Source: Gemmatimonadota bacterium (lineage in GTDB: Bacteria > Gemmatimonadota > Gemmatimonadetes > Gemmatimonadales > GWC2-71-9). Taken from it: a stretch of DNA of 13,504 bases. The stretch covers positions 1 to 13,504 of the forward strand of contig QHUD01000107.1 in the NCBI GenBank assembly GCA_003221085.1, given 5' to 3'. Position 1 is the first letter of the stretch. The number at the start of each line of letters is the position of its first letter. Shown in pieces: positions 1 to 6,132 of the stretch. Position numbers and translations under genes: made by a program. A model generated the notes under the pieces. It saw only the letters and a list, made by a program, of their open reading frames with translations, had not been told where the DNA came from and ran no database searches.

Positions 1-265
1 CGCCCGCATTGCTCCTCGTTGCCCCGAGAAAGTGGTCGGCGGCCGCGCGCGCCTCCCCTTGCCGCAACCGCACGAAGCCGAGCCCGACCTGCGCCCCGTG
101 ATCCCTCGGGCAGAGCGAGTCGGCAGCAGCAAAGTGAGCCGCGGCCTCCGCAATGGCCCCCCGGCGGTAGGAACCCCAGCCGGCTTCCGTTTCGCCGGCC
201 GCGCGCCCGGCGTGGGGACACGGGGCGGCAACCTGCGATCCGAGCGCCACGATCAACACGAGCAT
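1..265 (-). CDS. Secreted TPR-like protein, N-terminal part (truncated by window edge)
   Basis: Reading the minus strand from an ATG at 265-263 gives 88 codons with no stop up to the window edge, so only the N-terminus is present. The first 13 or so residues (MLVLIVALGSQVA) look like a short signal or membrane anchor. From about residue 28 the pattern AGWGSYRRGAIAEAAAHF, then a Pro near the repeat end, then a second helix pair (GLGFVRLRQGEARAAADHF), fits two tetratricopeptide-like units with their Gly/Ala/Pro spacing. Codon third positions are strongly G/C, as in the neighbours. The upstream ribosome binding site is weak. The gene lies 71 bp behind the barrel gene on the same strand, but an intrinsic terminator separates them. 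Function unknown; TPR proteins usually act as scaffolds. Confidence 0.6.
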   Translation of the reverse strand, partial: MLVLIVALGSQVAAPCPHAGRAAGETEAGWGSYRRGAIAEAAAHFAAADSLCPRDHGAQVGLGFVRLRQGEARAAADHFLGATRSNAG

Positions 266-280
266 TGCGGGTGGGTCAAC

Positions 281-314
281 ATAATGAAAAGCCGGCGCCC
301 GGAGGCGCCGGCTT
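281..314 (-). terminator. Intrinsic terminator of the outer-membrane barrel gene
   Basis: A perfect 11-bp GC-rich stem pairs 289-299 with 304-314 around a 4-nt loop. On the minus strand it is followed by TTTT and an A/T-rich stretch (290 down to 281). It lies 22 nt beyond the stop of the minus-strand barrel gene, the right place for a Rho-independent terminator. It also insulates the downstream TPR-like gene. Confidence 0.85.
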
Positions 315-336
315 GAAGACAGGAGCCGCGCACGAA

Positions 337-915
337 TCAGTGGAAGGTCACGCCCAGACCGAAATCGATGACGTACTGCTTCCACCCGGTGGCGAACCTT
401 CCCACGCCGCTCTCGTTCACGTCGCCCACGCCGCCGTACACGTAGTTCACGACCGGGGTGAGCGACACGTCCCGGCCCACCCGGATGTCGTAGCCCGCGC
501 CGGCCGTGAACCCCCAACCGGTCCCGTCCAAGGAGGGGGTGGAATTCACGTAATAGTTGGAGAAGCCCAGGCCACCCGTGAGGAAGAAGCCGCTCTTGGC
601 TTGGGGGTAGAGATACACTGATGCGGTGACATTCGAGATCGTCTCGGTGTTGCCCGTCCCATCGGAATGTGCCCAGACGTTGATCGCCCCGCCGATGAGG
701 ACGTTGCGGCTCGGCGTGCCGCCGAGCTTGACGAACCCGGTGACACCACCCACGCCGGAGCTGTCGACGCACTGGTCGCACTTGATGTTCGCCGAGCCAT
801 AGCCCAGCCCGAAACCGATCCAAAAGCCATCGCGGCGCTGCGGGTACTGCGCCCGCGCCGCGGACGCCGCGCAGGAGAACGCGGCGAGCAGCGCGACGAT
901 TCGCGCGGTGTGCAT
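337..915 (-). CDS. Small outer-membrane beta-barrel protein
   Basis: A 192-residue protein. The start is the ATG at 915-913, which has a GGGAGGG ribosome binding site just upstream; a longer frame to 942 has no such support. Residues 1-22 are a clear signal peptide, with a hydrophobic core and probable cleavage after ARA. The mature chain is Gly/aromatic-rich with alternating hydrophobic strands (GFWIGFGLGYG at 30-40, GFFLTGGLGFSNYY at 109-122, WGFTAGAGYDIRVG at 134-147) and ends in FGLGVTFH. This is typical of an 8-stranded outer-membrane barrel. A C46-x-x-C49 pair sits in the first extracellular loop or turn and could form a disulfide. The gene is monocistronic, closed by the terminator at 281-314. 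Role unknown; structural porin or adhesin-like roles are possible. Confidence 0.8.
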   Translation of the reverse strand: MHTARIVALLAAFSCAASAARAQYPQRRDGFWIGFGLGYGSANIKCDQCVDSSGVGGVTGFVKLGGTPSRNVLIGGAINVWAHSDGTGNTETISNVTASVYLYPQAKSGFFLTGGLGFSNYYVNSTPSLDGTGWGFTAGAGYDIRVGRDVSLTPVVNYVYGGVGDVNESGVGRFATGWKQYVIDFGLGVTFH

Positions 916-1127
916 GGAGCCCTCCCTTCCCGGTGACGGCACGGGGGGAGGGCGAGTTCTATGCCGGAAGAGGCAAGCACGCCCGCGAGGCGGAGGTGTC
1001 CTCGCGCGCGGTCAATCGACCGCCAGATCCTTGAGTCCACCATTGCGGTGATGTCGGCCGTCGCGACCGCGCCGTTCGCAGCGAAGGTGCCCCCCACCCG
1101 AAACGGCTAACCCGACCGAGTGTGTGA

Positions 1128-1142
1128 TGCAGCACTGCTGCA
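1128..1142. promoter_or_regulatory. Palindrome TGCAGCA-C-TGCTGCA upstream of PII-amt
   Basis: A perfect 7-bp inverted repeat with one central base, about 130 bp before the PII start. It fits a dimeric regulator operator or upstream activator site. It is not a clean match to the NtrC consensus, whose half-sites are spaced further apart. Confidence 0.4.
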
Positions 1143-1165
1143 CAACTTGCATGGTCGGGATGGCG

Positions 1166-1178
1166 GCATACAGTATGC
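1166..1178. promoter_or_regulatory. Palindrome GCATAC-A-GTATGC
   Basis: A perfect 6-bp inverted repeat around one base, ending just before the candidate sigma-54 element at 1181. Its position suits an operator or activator site for the PII-amt operon. No regulator can be named. Confidence 0.35.
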
Positions 1179-1180
1179 TG

Positions 1181-1196
1181 TGGGAATGGATTTGCA
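1181..1196 (+). promoter_or_regulatory. Candidate sigma-54 (-24/-12) promoter of PII-amt
   Basis: The element TGGGAATGGATTTGCA has the invariant GG (1182-1183) and GC (1194-1195) at the required 10-nt separation. The TTGCA of the -12 box and the leading TGG are also present, while CACG of the consensus is poorly matched. Transcription would begin near 1207. glnK-amtB operons are classic sigma-54/NtrC targets in proteobacteria. Whether this organism uses RpoN here is inference. Confidence 0.35.
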
Positions 1197-1212
1197 GAGT
1201 GACGTCAGATCC

Positions 1213-1227
1213 GTGCATTTGATGCAC
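1213..1227. promoter_or_regulatory. Palindrome GTGCAT-TTG-ATGCAC
   Basis: A perfect 6-bp inverted repeat with a 3-nt spacer. It shares the string TGCACAA with the palindrome region at 1136-1145 in the same orientation, so one regulator could bind both. It sits just upstream of a candidate -35 box at 1235. Confidence 0.4.
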
Positions 1228-1234
1228 AATTCCG

Positions 1235-1263
1235 TTGACACCGCGTGCTACGGGGGCTAGGTT
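1235..1263 (+). promoter_or_regulatory. Candidate sigma-70 promoter of PII-amt
   Basis: A consensus -35 box, TTGACA (1235-1240), is followed after 17 bp by TAGGTT (1258-1263), a weak -10 box. Transcription would start only a few bases before the ATG at 1271, giving an almost leaderless message. The AGG at 1259-1261 would then be useless as a ribosome binding site, so the sigma-54 element may be the main promoter. Confidence 0.3.
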
Positions 1264-1270
1264 TTCCACC

Positions 1271-1684
1271 ATGAAACTCATCACAACCATCGTTCGGCCC
1301 GAACGGCTGCCCGAGGTCAAGGCGGCGCTGTTCCAGGCCGGCGTCACGGGGATTACCCTCAGTCGCGTGAGCGGCCACGGGGGCGAGCAGGAGATCGTGA
1401 GCCAGTACCGCGGCAACACGGTCGTCATGGAGTTCCACGAAAAGGTCAAGATCGAGATGGTGTGCTCGGAGCCGTTCGTCGAGCCGTGCATCAAGGCCAT
1501 CCTGGCTTCGGCCCGCACCGGCGAAGTCGGCGACGGGAAGATCTTCGTCCAACCGATCGAGCGCGTGATTCGCATCCGCACCGGCGAGAACGACAACGCC
1601 GCACTCACCGCCGTCAACGCGGCCGCCGTCCAACGTGCGGCGCTCGAGACCGCGCAGCATGTCGGCGCCGGCGAGGAGGAATAA
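1271..1684 (+). CDS. glnK: PII nitrogen regulatory protein, atypical T-loop
   Basis: A 137-residue PII-family signal protein; the start is the ATG at 1271, which opens the conserved MKLITTIVRPERL strand. Family landmarks are present: YRG at 46-48, EFHEKVKIEMV with K58, TGEVGDGKIFV (about 80-90), and RVIRIRTGE carrying the nucleotide-binding arginines. Such proteins sense ATP/ADP and 2-oxoglutarate, and GlnK types dock on and block Amt channels. By alignment to E. coli GlnB, Tyr51, the GlnD uridylylation site, is replaced by Val (YRGNTVV). Position 39, normally the Mg-ATP/2-oxoglutarate Gln, is Glu, with Gln at 40. The tail runs about 25 residues past the usual 112, Ala- and Glu-rich. The stop overlaps the amt start by one base (TAATG), so the two genes are coupled. 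Confidence 0.93.
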   Translation: MKLITTIVRPERLPEVKAALFQAGVTGITLSRVSGHGGEQEIVSQYRGNTVVMEFHEKVKIEMVCSEPFVEPCIKAILASARTGEVGDGKIFVQPIERVIRIRTGENDNAALTAVNAAAVQRAALETAQHVGAGEEE

Positions 1685-3009
1685 TGAACGCCATCTCTGC
1701 GGGCGATACCGCGTGGGTCCTCACCTCCAGTGCGCTGGTCATGGTGATGACGGTGGGCCTCGCGTTCTTCTACGGCGGGCTGGTGCGGCCGAAGAACGCA
1801 CTCAATACCATGATGATGAGCGTCGTCGCGCTCGGCGTGGTGAGCGTGCAGTGGGTGTTGGTGGGCTACTCGATCGCGTTCGGGCACGGCACTCCCTGGT
1901 GGGGCGGGCTCGCCTGGCTCGGCTTCAACGGTGTGGGCCTCGAGCCCGATGCCGCGTACGGGGGCACGATTCCGCTGCAGGCGCACGCAATGTTCCAGCT
2001 GATGTTCGCGATCATCACACCGGCGCTGATCTCCGGCGCGATCGTGGAGCGCATGCGGTTCCGCGCGTACGTCGTGTTCCTGGTCCTCTGGGCGACGTTC
2101 GTGTACGACCCACTGGCCCACTGGGTGTGGGGAGCCGGCGGCTGGCTGGCAAAGCTCGGCGCGCTCGACTTCGCGGGCGGCACGGTGGTGCACATCAGCG
2201 CCGGCGTGTCGGCGCTCGTGGCCGCAGCCATGCTCGGACCCCGGAAGGACTTTAAACGCACGGCGATCGTGCCCCACAACGTCCCGCTCGTGCTGCTGGG
2301 CGCGGGGCTCCTGTGGTTCGGCTGGTTCGGATTCAACGCCGGCTCCGCGCTGGCCGCGAACGGGCTCGCCGCCCTCGCCTTCACGAATACGAACACTGCC
2401 GCCGCGACGGCGCTGGTCACGTGGGTGTGCCTCGACCTGCTGCGCACCGGGAAAGCGACCGCCGTGGGCGCCGCCACCGGGCTCGTGGTCGGCCTCGTCG
2501 GCATCACACCGGCGGCGGGCTACATCACAGCGCCGGCCTCACTCGCCGTGGGCGCTTTGGCCACGCTCGTGAGCTACACCGCCATCCAGATCCGCGCCAA
2601 GACGCGGCTCGACGACTCGCTGGACGTGTTCTCCTGCCACGGACTCGCAGGCGTGGCTGGCGCGCTCCTGACGGGCGTGTTCGCCACGAAACTGGCGAAC
2701 CCCGCAGGCGGCGACGGCTGGCTGGCCGGCAACTTCGCCCAGATGGGCGTGCAGCTCGTGGCGATCCTTGCCGCCGTGGTGATTGCGGCCGCCGGCACGG
2801 CCGTCATTCTGGCACTGGTGCAAGCCACGCTCGGGGCCAAGGCCGGCGTGCGTGAACAGCTCTCCGGGCTCGACTTGAGCGAGCACGGCGAGGAAGCGTA
2901 CTTCGGCGAGCAGGGGACGACACTCTCGCCGGGAGTGTCGATCGGCCAGGGGGTGATCGTGTCGGGGGCCCCCCCGCCCGCGCGGGCGAAGGTCACCGCC
3001 GCAGGCTAA
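1684..3009 (+). CDS. amt: Ammonium transporter Amt
   Basis: A 441-residue Amt/MEP/Rh-family ammonium channel of the inner membrane, which forms trimers in this family. The start ATG at 1684 follows a strong GAGGAGG ribosome binding site. There is no separate signal peptide; TM1 begins near residue 11. About eleven hydrophobic segments are readable. Key residues are present: the pore twin histidines H170 (in DFAGGTVVHISAG) and H319 (in DVFSCHGLAGVAG), the structural D162, and the phenylalanine gate region (FQLMFAIITP around 104-113, WFGWFGFN at 211-218). The C-terminal cytoplasmic tail (REQLSGLDLSEHGEEAY, 390-406) is the conserved segment involved in gating and PII docking. It is co-transcribed with the PII gene, so uptake is probably blocked by PII when nitrogen is plentiful. 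Confidence 0.96.
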   Translation: MNAISAGDTAWVLTSSALVMVMTVGLAFFYGGLVRPKNALNTMMMSVVALGVVSVQWVLVGYSIAFGHGTPWWGGLAWLGFNGVGLEPDAAYGGTIPLQAHAMFQLMFAIITPALISGAIVERMRFRAYVVFLVLWATFVYDPLAHWVWGAGGWLAKLGALDFAGGTVVHISAGVSALVAAAMLGPRKDFKRTAIVPHNVPLVLLGAGLLWFGWFGFNAGSALAANGLAALAFTNTNTAAATALVTWVCLDLLRTGKATAVGAATGLVVGLVGITPAAGYITAPASLAVGALATLVSYTAIQIRAKTRLDDSLDVFSCHGLAGVAGALLTGVFATKLANPAGGDGWLAGNFAQMGVQLVAILAAVVIAAAGTAVILALVQATLGAKAGVREQLSGLDLSEHGEEAYFGEQGTTLSPGVSIGQGVIVSGAPPPARAKVTAAG

Positions 3010-3033
3010 CGGTCGCGGCGCCCCCCCCCGGGT

Positions 3034-3069
3034 CCAGCTCGTCAGCCGGCGCGCCGGCTGACGAGTTGG
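3034..3069. terminator. Convergent hairpin between amt and carbamoyltransferase
   Basis: A 28-bp perfect palindrome (3038-3065), extended to 3034-3069 with one G-T pair, begins 25 bp after the amt stop. It covers the last eight codons and stop of the convergent carbamoyltransferase gene. It would form a very stable hairpin in either transcript. Neither side has a proper U-run (TTGGTT on the plus side, G/C on the minus side), so it is terminator-like rather than canonical. Confidence 0.6.
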
Positions 3070-4802
3070 TTCTCGAGGAACAGGAATTCGATGCCGGTTC
3101 CGAGGAACGTGTCGATCGCTTCGCGCGGCGTATTGACGATCGGCTGGCCCTTGACGTTGAAGCTTGTGTTCAGGACCATCTCCCGCCCCGTGGTCTTTCC
3201 TACGGCCTGCAACAGCTCGTGAAACTCGCGATTGTCCCGGGCCGCGACCGTCTGCACCCGGGCCGATCCGTTGACGTGGGTAATGGCGGGCAGCTGGTGC
3301 TGGAATTCCTCGCGAACGTTCACCGTCATGATCATGAACGGTAGCTCGGTGTTGGGCGCGACCTCGAACCAGCGGTCGACCTGCTCGATCGACACGGCCG
3401 GGGCGAACGGCCGGAACGCCTCGCGCATCTTGACCATGGCGTTGATGCGATCGCGCATCTCGGGATGGCCCGGATCGGCCAGGATGCTGCGGTGTCCTAA
3501 TGCCCGCGGCCCGAACTCCATGCGGCCGCGGTACCACGCCACCACCCGCCCCTGCGCGATGAGGCGTGCGGCCGCCGCGCAAGTCTCCGCGAGTGTCTCG
3601 AATCGCTCGACCTGCACCCGATCGCGGTACAGGGCGAGGGCGGCGTCGATGTCCGTCGACGTATAGCCCGGGCCGAGGAACGGGACGGGAAACCGCTCGT
3701 TGGGAACCTTACCGGCGACTGCCGCGCGGTAGAGCGCCGCGCCTAGGGCGCTGCCGTCGTCTCCCGCGGCCGGCTGGACGTAGATCTCGTCGAAGGTCCC
3801 CGAGCACAGCAGCTTCCCGTTCGCGGTGCAGTTCAACGCCACCCCTCCTGCCAGCGCCAGGCGGCGCTGCCCCGTCTCGGTCGCGAAGTACCCGCACAGG
3901 TGCAGCATGGTCCGGTCGAGGCAGTCCTGCAGGGCGGCGGCCACATCACGGTGCACATCGGTGATCTCTTCGTCGGGACGCCGCGCCGGCACCAGGTGCT
4001 CCCCGAGCTGCGCGCGCGTCGTGGCGTAGTGCTCGCGCTCCTCGCGCGTGCGGTTCACGCGCAATAGCGGAATCCGGATGCCGCCGTCCGGTCCCAGCTC
4101 GACGGCATTCTCGAAAAAGCGGCGGAACCGCTCGGGGTCGCCGTAGGGGGCGAGGCCCATGATCTTGTATTCGTCGGCGTTGAAGTCGAAGCCCAGGTGC
4201 AGCGTGACGAGTGAGTACAAGACGCCGATCGAATCATGGGCGGGGATTTGGGCGATCCGGTCGAGACGCCCGGCACGCGCCTGATACACGGTGACGCTCT
4301 GCGCCTCTCCCATCCCGTCGATCACGACCACCAGGCATTCGTCCCATCCCGACGTGTAGTACGCGCTCGCGGCGTGCGCCAGGTGGTGACCCACATGGTG
4401 GACCCGCTCCGGCGGAAGGTCCGGGAAGTCGCGCGCCACGAGCTTGAGGAGCGCGTCCCGGGAGTAGACGTCGCGATACAACTCGCGGGAGACGGGATCG
4501 ATCTGGTACACGGTGCGGTACGGCGCGTAATCGAACCCATGGGCGAGCTCGTCGATGTCTTGGATCCCCAGGCCGGCCTCGGCAAGGCAGTAGGCGATCG
4601 CGCCCCGGGGGAAGTCGCCTGTATGCTTGCGCCGGCTGATCCGCTCCTCCGCCAGGGCCGCCACGACGATTCCGTCTACGACCAGGGCCGCCGCTGAATC
4701 GTGACCCTGTGAGATGCGGTATTCCCGCTCGTCGAGGTTCGGCCAGTGCGCGCGTTTGAAGGGGAGCGACCCTTCGAATCCGCTGATGCCAAGGATGTTC
4801 AC
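3042..4802 (-). CDS. O-carbamoyltransferase, NodU/CmcH/TobZ family
   Basis: A 586-residue full-length enzyme. Family members transfer a carbamoyl group from carbamoyl phosphate, through carbamoyl-AMP, to a hydroxyl of a sugar, antibiotic or other small molecule. The N-terminal Kae1-like domain carries GHDSA (33-37), EERISRRKH (52-60), HVGHHLAHA (136-144) and DGMGE (162-166). H139, H143 and D162 have the spacing of the TobZ metal ligands as I recall them. Further motifs are MGLAPYG (215-221), LALAGGVALNCTANGK (315-330) and AAGDDGSALG (345-354). The C-terminal domain has RMEFGPRALGHRSILADP (427-444), FRPFAPA (463-469) and NTSFNVKGQPIVNTPREA (545-562). The start is GTG at 4802, with GGAAGG eight bases upstream. 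It diverges from the LLM gene and probably tailors that pathway's product; a separate cell-surface sugar substrate is the alternative. Confidence 0.93.
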   Translation of the reverse strand: MNILGISGFEGSLPFKRAHWPNLDEREYRISQGHDSAAALVVDGIVVAALAEERISRRKHTGDFPRGAIAYCLAEAGLGIQDIDELAHGFDYAPYRTVYQIDPVSRELYRDVYSRDALLKLVARDFPDLPPERVHHVGHHLAHAASAYYTSGWDECLVVVIDGMGEAQSVTVYQARAGRLDRIAQIPAHDSIGVLYSLVTLHLGFDFNADEYKIMGLAPYGDPERFRRFFENAVELGPDGGIRIPLLRVNRTREEREHYATTRAQLGEHLVPARRPDEEITDVHRDVAAALQDCLDRTMLHLCGYFATETGQRRLALAGGVALNCTANGKLLCSGTFDEIYVQPAAGDDGSALGAALYRAAVAGKVPNERFPVPFLGPGYTSTDIDAALALYRDRVQVERFETLAETCAAAARLIAQGRVVAWYRGRMEFGPRALGHRSILADPGHPEMRDRINAMVKMREAFRPFAPAVSIEQVDRWFEVAPNTELPFMIMTVNVREEFQHQLPAITHVNGSARVQTVAARDNREFHELLQAVGKTTGREMVLNTSFNVKGQPIVNTPREAIDTFLGTGIEFLFLENQLVSRRAG

Positions 4803-5106
4803 GGCGGGGGCCTTCCGGTCACGGGTCGGTGCGTGGAGTCACGATCGAGGTCGCAAGAAGCGTACGCGCTGACCTCTGTTGTCCCGCGCCGAGCCGGAGC
4901 GGCCGCGGAGGACCCCAGGGTTACGCCGCCTGGCGCCCCGCACGTCGAAACTGTGGCGGACGTGCCACATGGTGGGGGCTACGGCAGCCGAGCCCCCATG
5001 GAATCCGTGCCTTCCCCGAGGGGCGCGGCGCCTCGAAAGGAGCCCGGTTCTTGCGGGAAACCGGGTGCTCGTTGCACGGCTCCCACGTTTCGTCTTGCGA
5101 GGTGGC
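4803..5106. promoter_or_regulatory. Divergent intergenic region with structured leader of the LLM operon
   Basis: These 304 bp lie between the GTG of the carbamoyltransferase and the ATG of the LLM gene; no coding gene is convincing. No good -35/-10 pair is visible on either strand. The right two thirds are rich in perfect stems: CCAGG/CCTGG (4915-4933), GCACGTC/GACGTGC (4940-4965, which competes with GTGGC/GCCAC at 4953-4968), TGGGGGCT/AGCCCCCA (4973-4998), and CCGTGC/GCACGG (5005-5010 with 5074-5079). The last encloses a 10-bp hairpin (5040-5070). This looks like a structured 5' leader, perhaps cis-regulatory. High GC makes chance pairing common, so it is a candidate only. Confidence 0.4.
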
Positions 5107-6132
5107 ATGACCGGTCGACTGCGCGATACCGGATTGAAGGTGTTCGCGACCTGCCCGCCGTCCTACACAGCGTCACCCCAGATCTACCTTCGGGAGGTGC
5201 TGGACGTGGCCCGCTGGAGCGAGGCGGCCGGGTGTGAAGGCATCCTGATCTATACTGACAACGGGCTCGTGGACCCGTGGCTGATCGCGCAGGCGATGAT
5301 CACGCACACGGAGCGCCTGTGCCCCCTTGTCGCCGTGCAACCCGTGTACATGCATCCCTACGCAGTGGCGAAAATGGTCGCCTCGCTGGGGTTTCTGCAC
5401 AAGCGGCGCATGTACCTCAACATGGTGGCGGGAGGCTTCAAGAACGACCTCGAGTCGCTGAACGACCCGACGCCGCATGACGAGCGCTACACGCGCCTGG
5501 TGGAATACACGAAGCTGATCATGGACCTGCTGAGGGGGCCGCAGCCGGTGACCCTGAACGGGCGGTACTACCAGGTCGCGAACGTCAAGATGACGCCGCC
5601 GCTCGAGCAAGATCTCATGCCCGGCGTGTTCGTGTCCGGCTCGTCCGAGGCGGGACTGGCCGCGGCCCGACAGCTTGGCGCGCTCGCGGTGCGCTACCCC
5701 AAACCCGTCGCCGAATACGAGGCCGCTCCACCGCCGGACGCGGCCGCGCTCGGGATCCGCATCGGGATCATCGCGCGCGAGGACGCGCGCGAGGCGTGGA
5801 AGGTGGCCCGCGCACGGTTCCCCGAGGATCGCAGAGGTCAGCTCACGCATCAGCTGGCGATGAAGGTCTCCGATTCGGAGTGGCACAAGCAACTTTCCAA
5901 GCAGGGTGAGACCACCGGCAGCGAGGAGCAACCGTACTGGATGGTGCCGTTCGAGAACTACAAGACGTTCTGCCCCTATCTGGTGGGGAGCTATGACCGC
6001 GTGGCCGACGAGATCGCCCGCTACGTCGGCGTGGGCTACCGGACGATCATTCTGGACGTGCCGGCGAGCCCGGAGGAGCTGGAGCACATCGGTGTCGTGT
6101 GCGAGCGCGCGGCGGAGCGCGTGACGTCGTGA
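5107..6132 (+). CDS. LLM-class flavin-dependent monooxygenase (SsuD-like)
   Basis: A 341-residue luciferase-like monooxygenase. The start is the ATG at 5107, preceded by GCGAGGTG at the right distance; the frame is open further upstream but without a good site. Family members use reduced FMN (or F420) and oxygen to oxidise small substrates. SsuD-like features are the N-terminal strand KVFATCPPSY, the segment RMYLNMVAGGF (101-111) where SsuD has its NLVTGG-type motif, HDERYTRLVEYTKLI (124-138), the NGRYY turn (151-155) and VFVSGSSEAGLAAAR (174-188). No reductase gene is beside it, so reduced flavin must come from elsewhere. It overlaps the ligase gene by four bases (GTGA). In carrier-protein clusters such enzymes hydroxylate or N-oxidise a tethered or free substrate; the substrate here is unknown. 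Confidence 0.88.
   Translation: MTGRLRDTGLKVFATCPPSYTASPQIYLREVLDVARWSEAAGCEGILIYTDNGLVDPWLIAQAMITHTERLCPLVAVQPVYMHPYAVAKMVASLGFLHKRRMYLNMVAGGFKNDLESLNDPTPHDERYTRLVEYTKLIMDLLRGPQPVTLNGRYYQVANVKMTPPLEQDLMPGVFVSGSSEAGLAAARQLGALAVRYPKPVAEYEAAPPPDAAALGIRIGIIAREDAREAWKVARARFPEDRRGQLTHQLAMKVSDSEWHKQLSKQGETTGSEEQPYWMVPFENYKTFCPYLVGSYDRVADEIARYVGVGYRTIILDVPASPEELEHIGVVCERAAERVTS

Larger units (their letters stand above)
916..1270. other. Divergent intergenic region between barrel gene and PII-amt operon
   Basis: These 355 bp separate the minus-strand barrel gene from the plus-strand PII gene. I see no convincing gene in it. A small hairpin (GCGGTC/GACCGC with a 4-nt loop, 1008-1023) lies about 100 bp upstream of the barrel start. 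Three short perfect palindromes and two candidate promoters lie between 1128 and 1263 and are listed separately. Long antisense frames that cross this region are shadows of the PII and amt genes. Confidence 0.7.

Noticed and set aside
19..621. 200-codon plus-strand frame at the left edge
   Set aside because: It crosses an intrinsic terminator and is antisense to the barrel gene and the TPR-like gene, both of which have better coding character.
1012..2277. 421-codon open frame on the minus strand opposite PII and amt
   Set aside because: It is antisense to two clearly recognised genes, is rich in Arg/His/Ala as GC-rich shadow frames are, and has no recognisable domain.
3021..3029. Run of nine C in the amt downstream region as a phase-variation tract
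   Set aside because: It lies in a short convergent intergenic gap with no promoter or start codon next to it, so slippage would not switch a gene.
2539..3582. 347-codon minus-strand frame covering the amt 3' end and carbamoyltransferase 3' end
   Set aside because: It is a frame-shifted reading of the carbamoyltransferase and antisense of amt. The genuine frame carries all family motifs.
4829..5110. 93-codon plus-strand frame in the carbamoyltransferase-LLM gap
   Set aside because: Cys/Arg/Gly-rich composition, no domain, no good ribosome binding site, and it overlaps the stem-rich leader and the LLM start.
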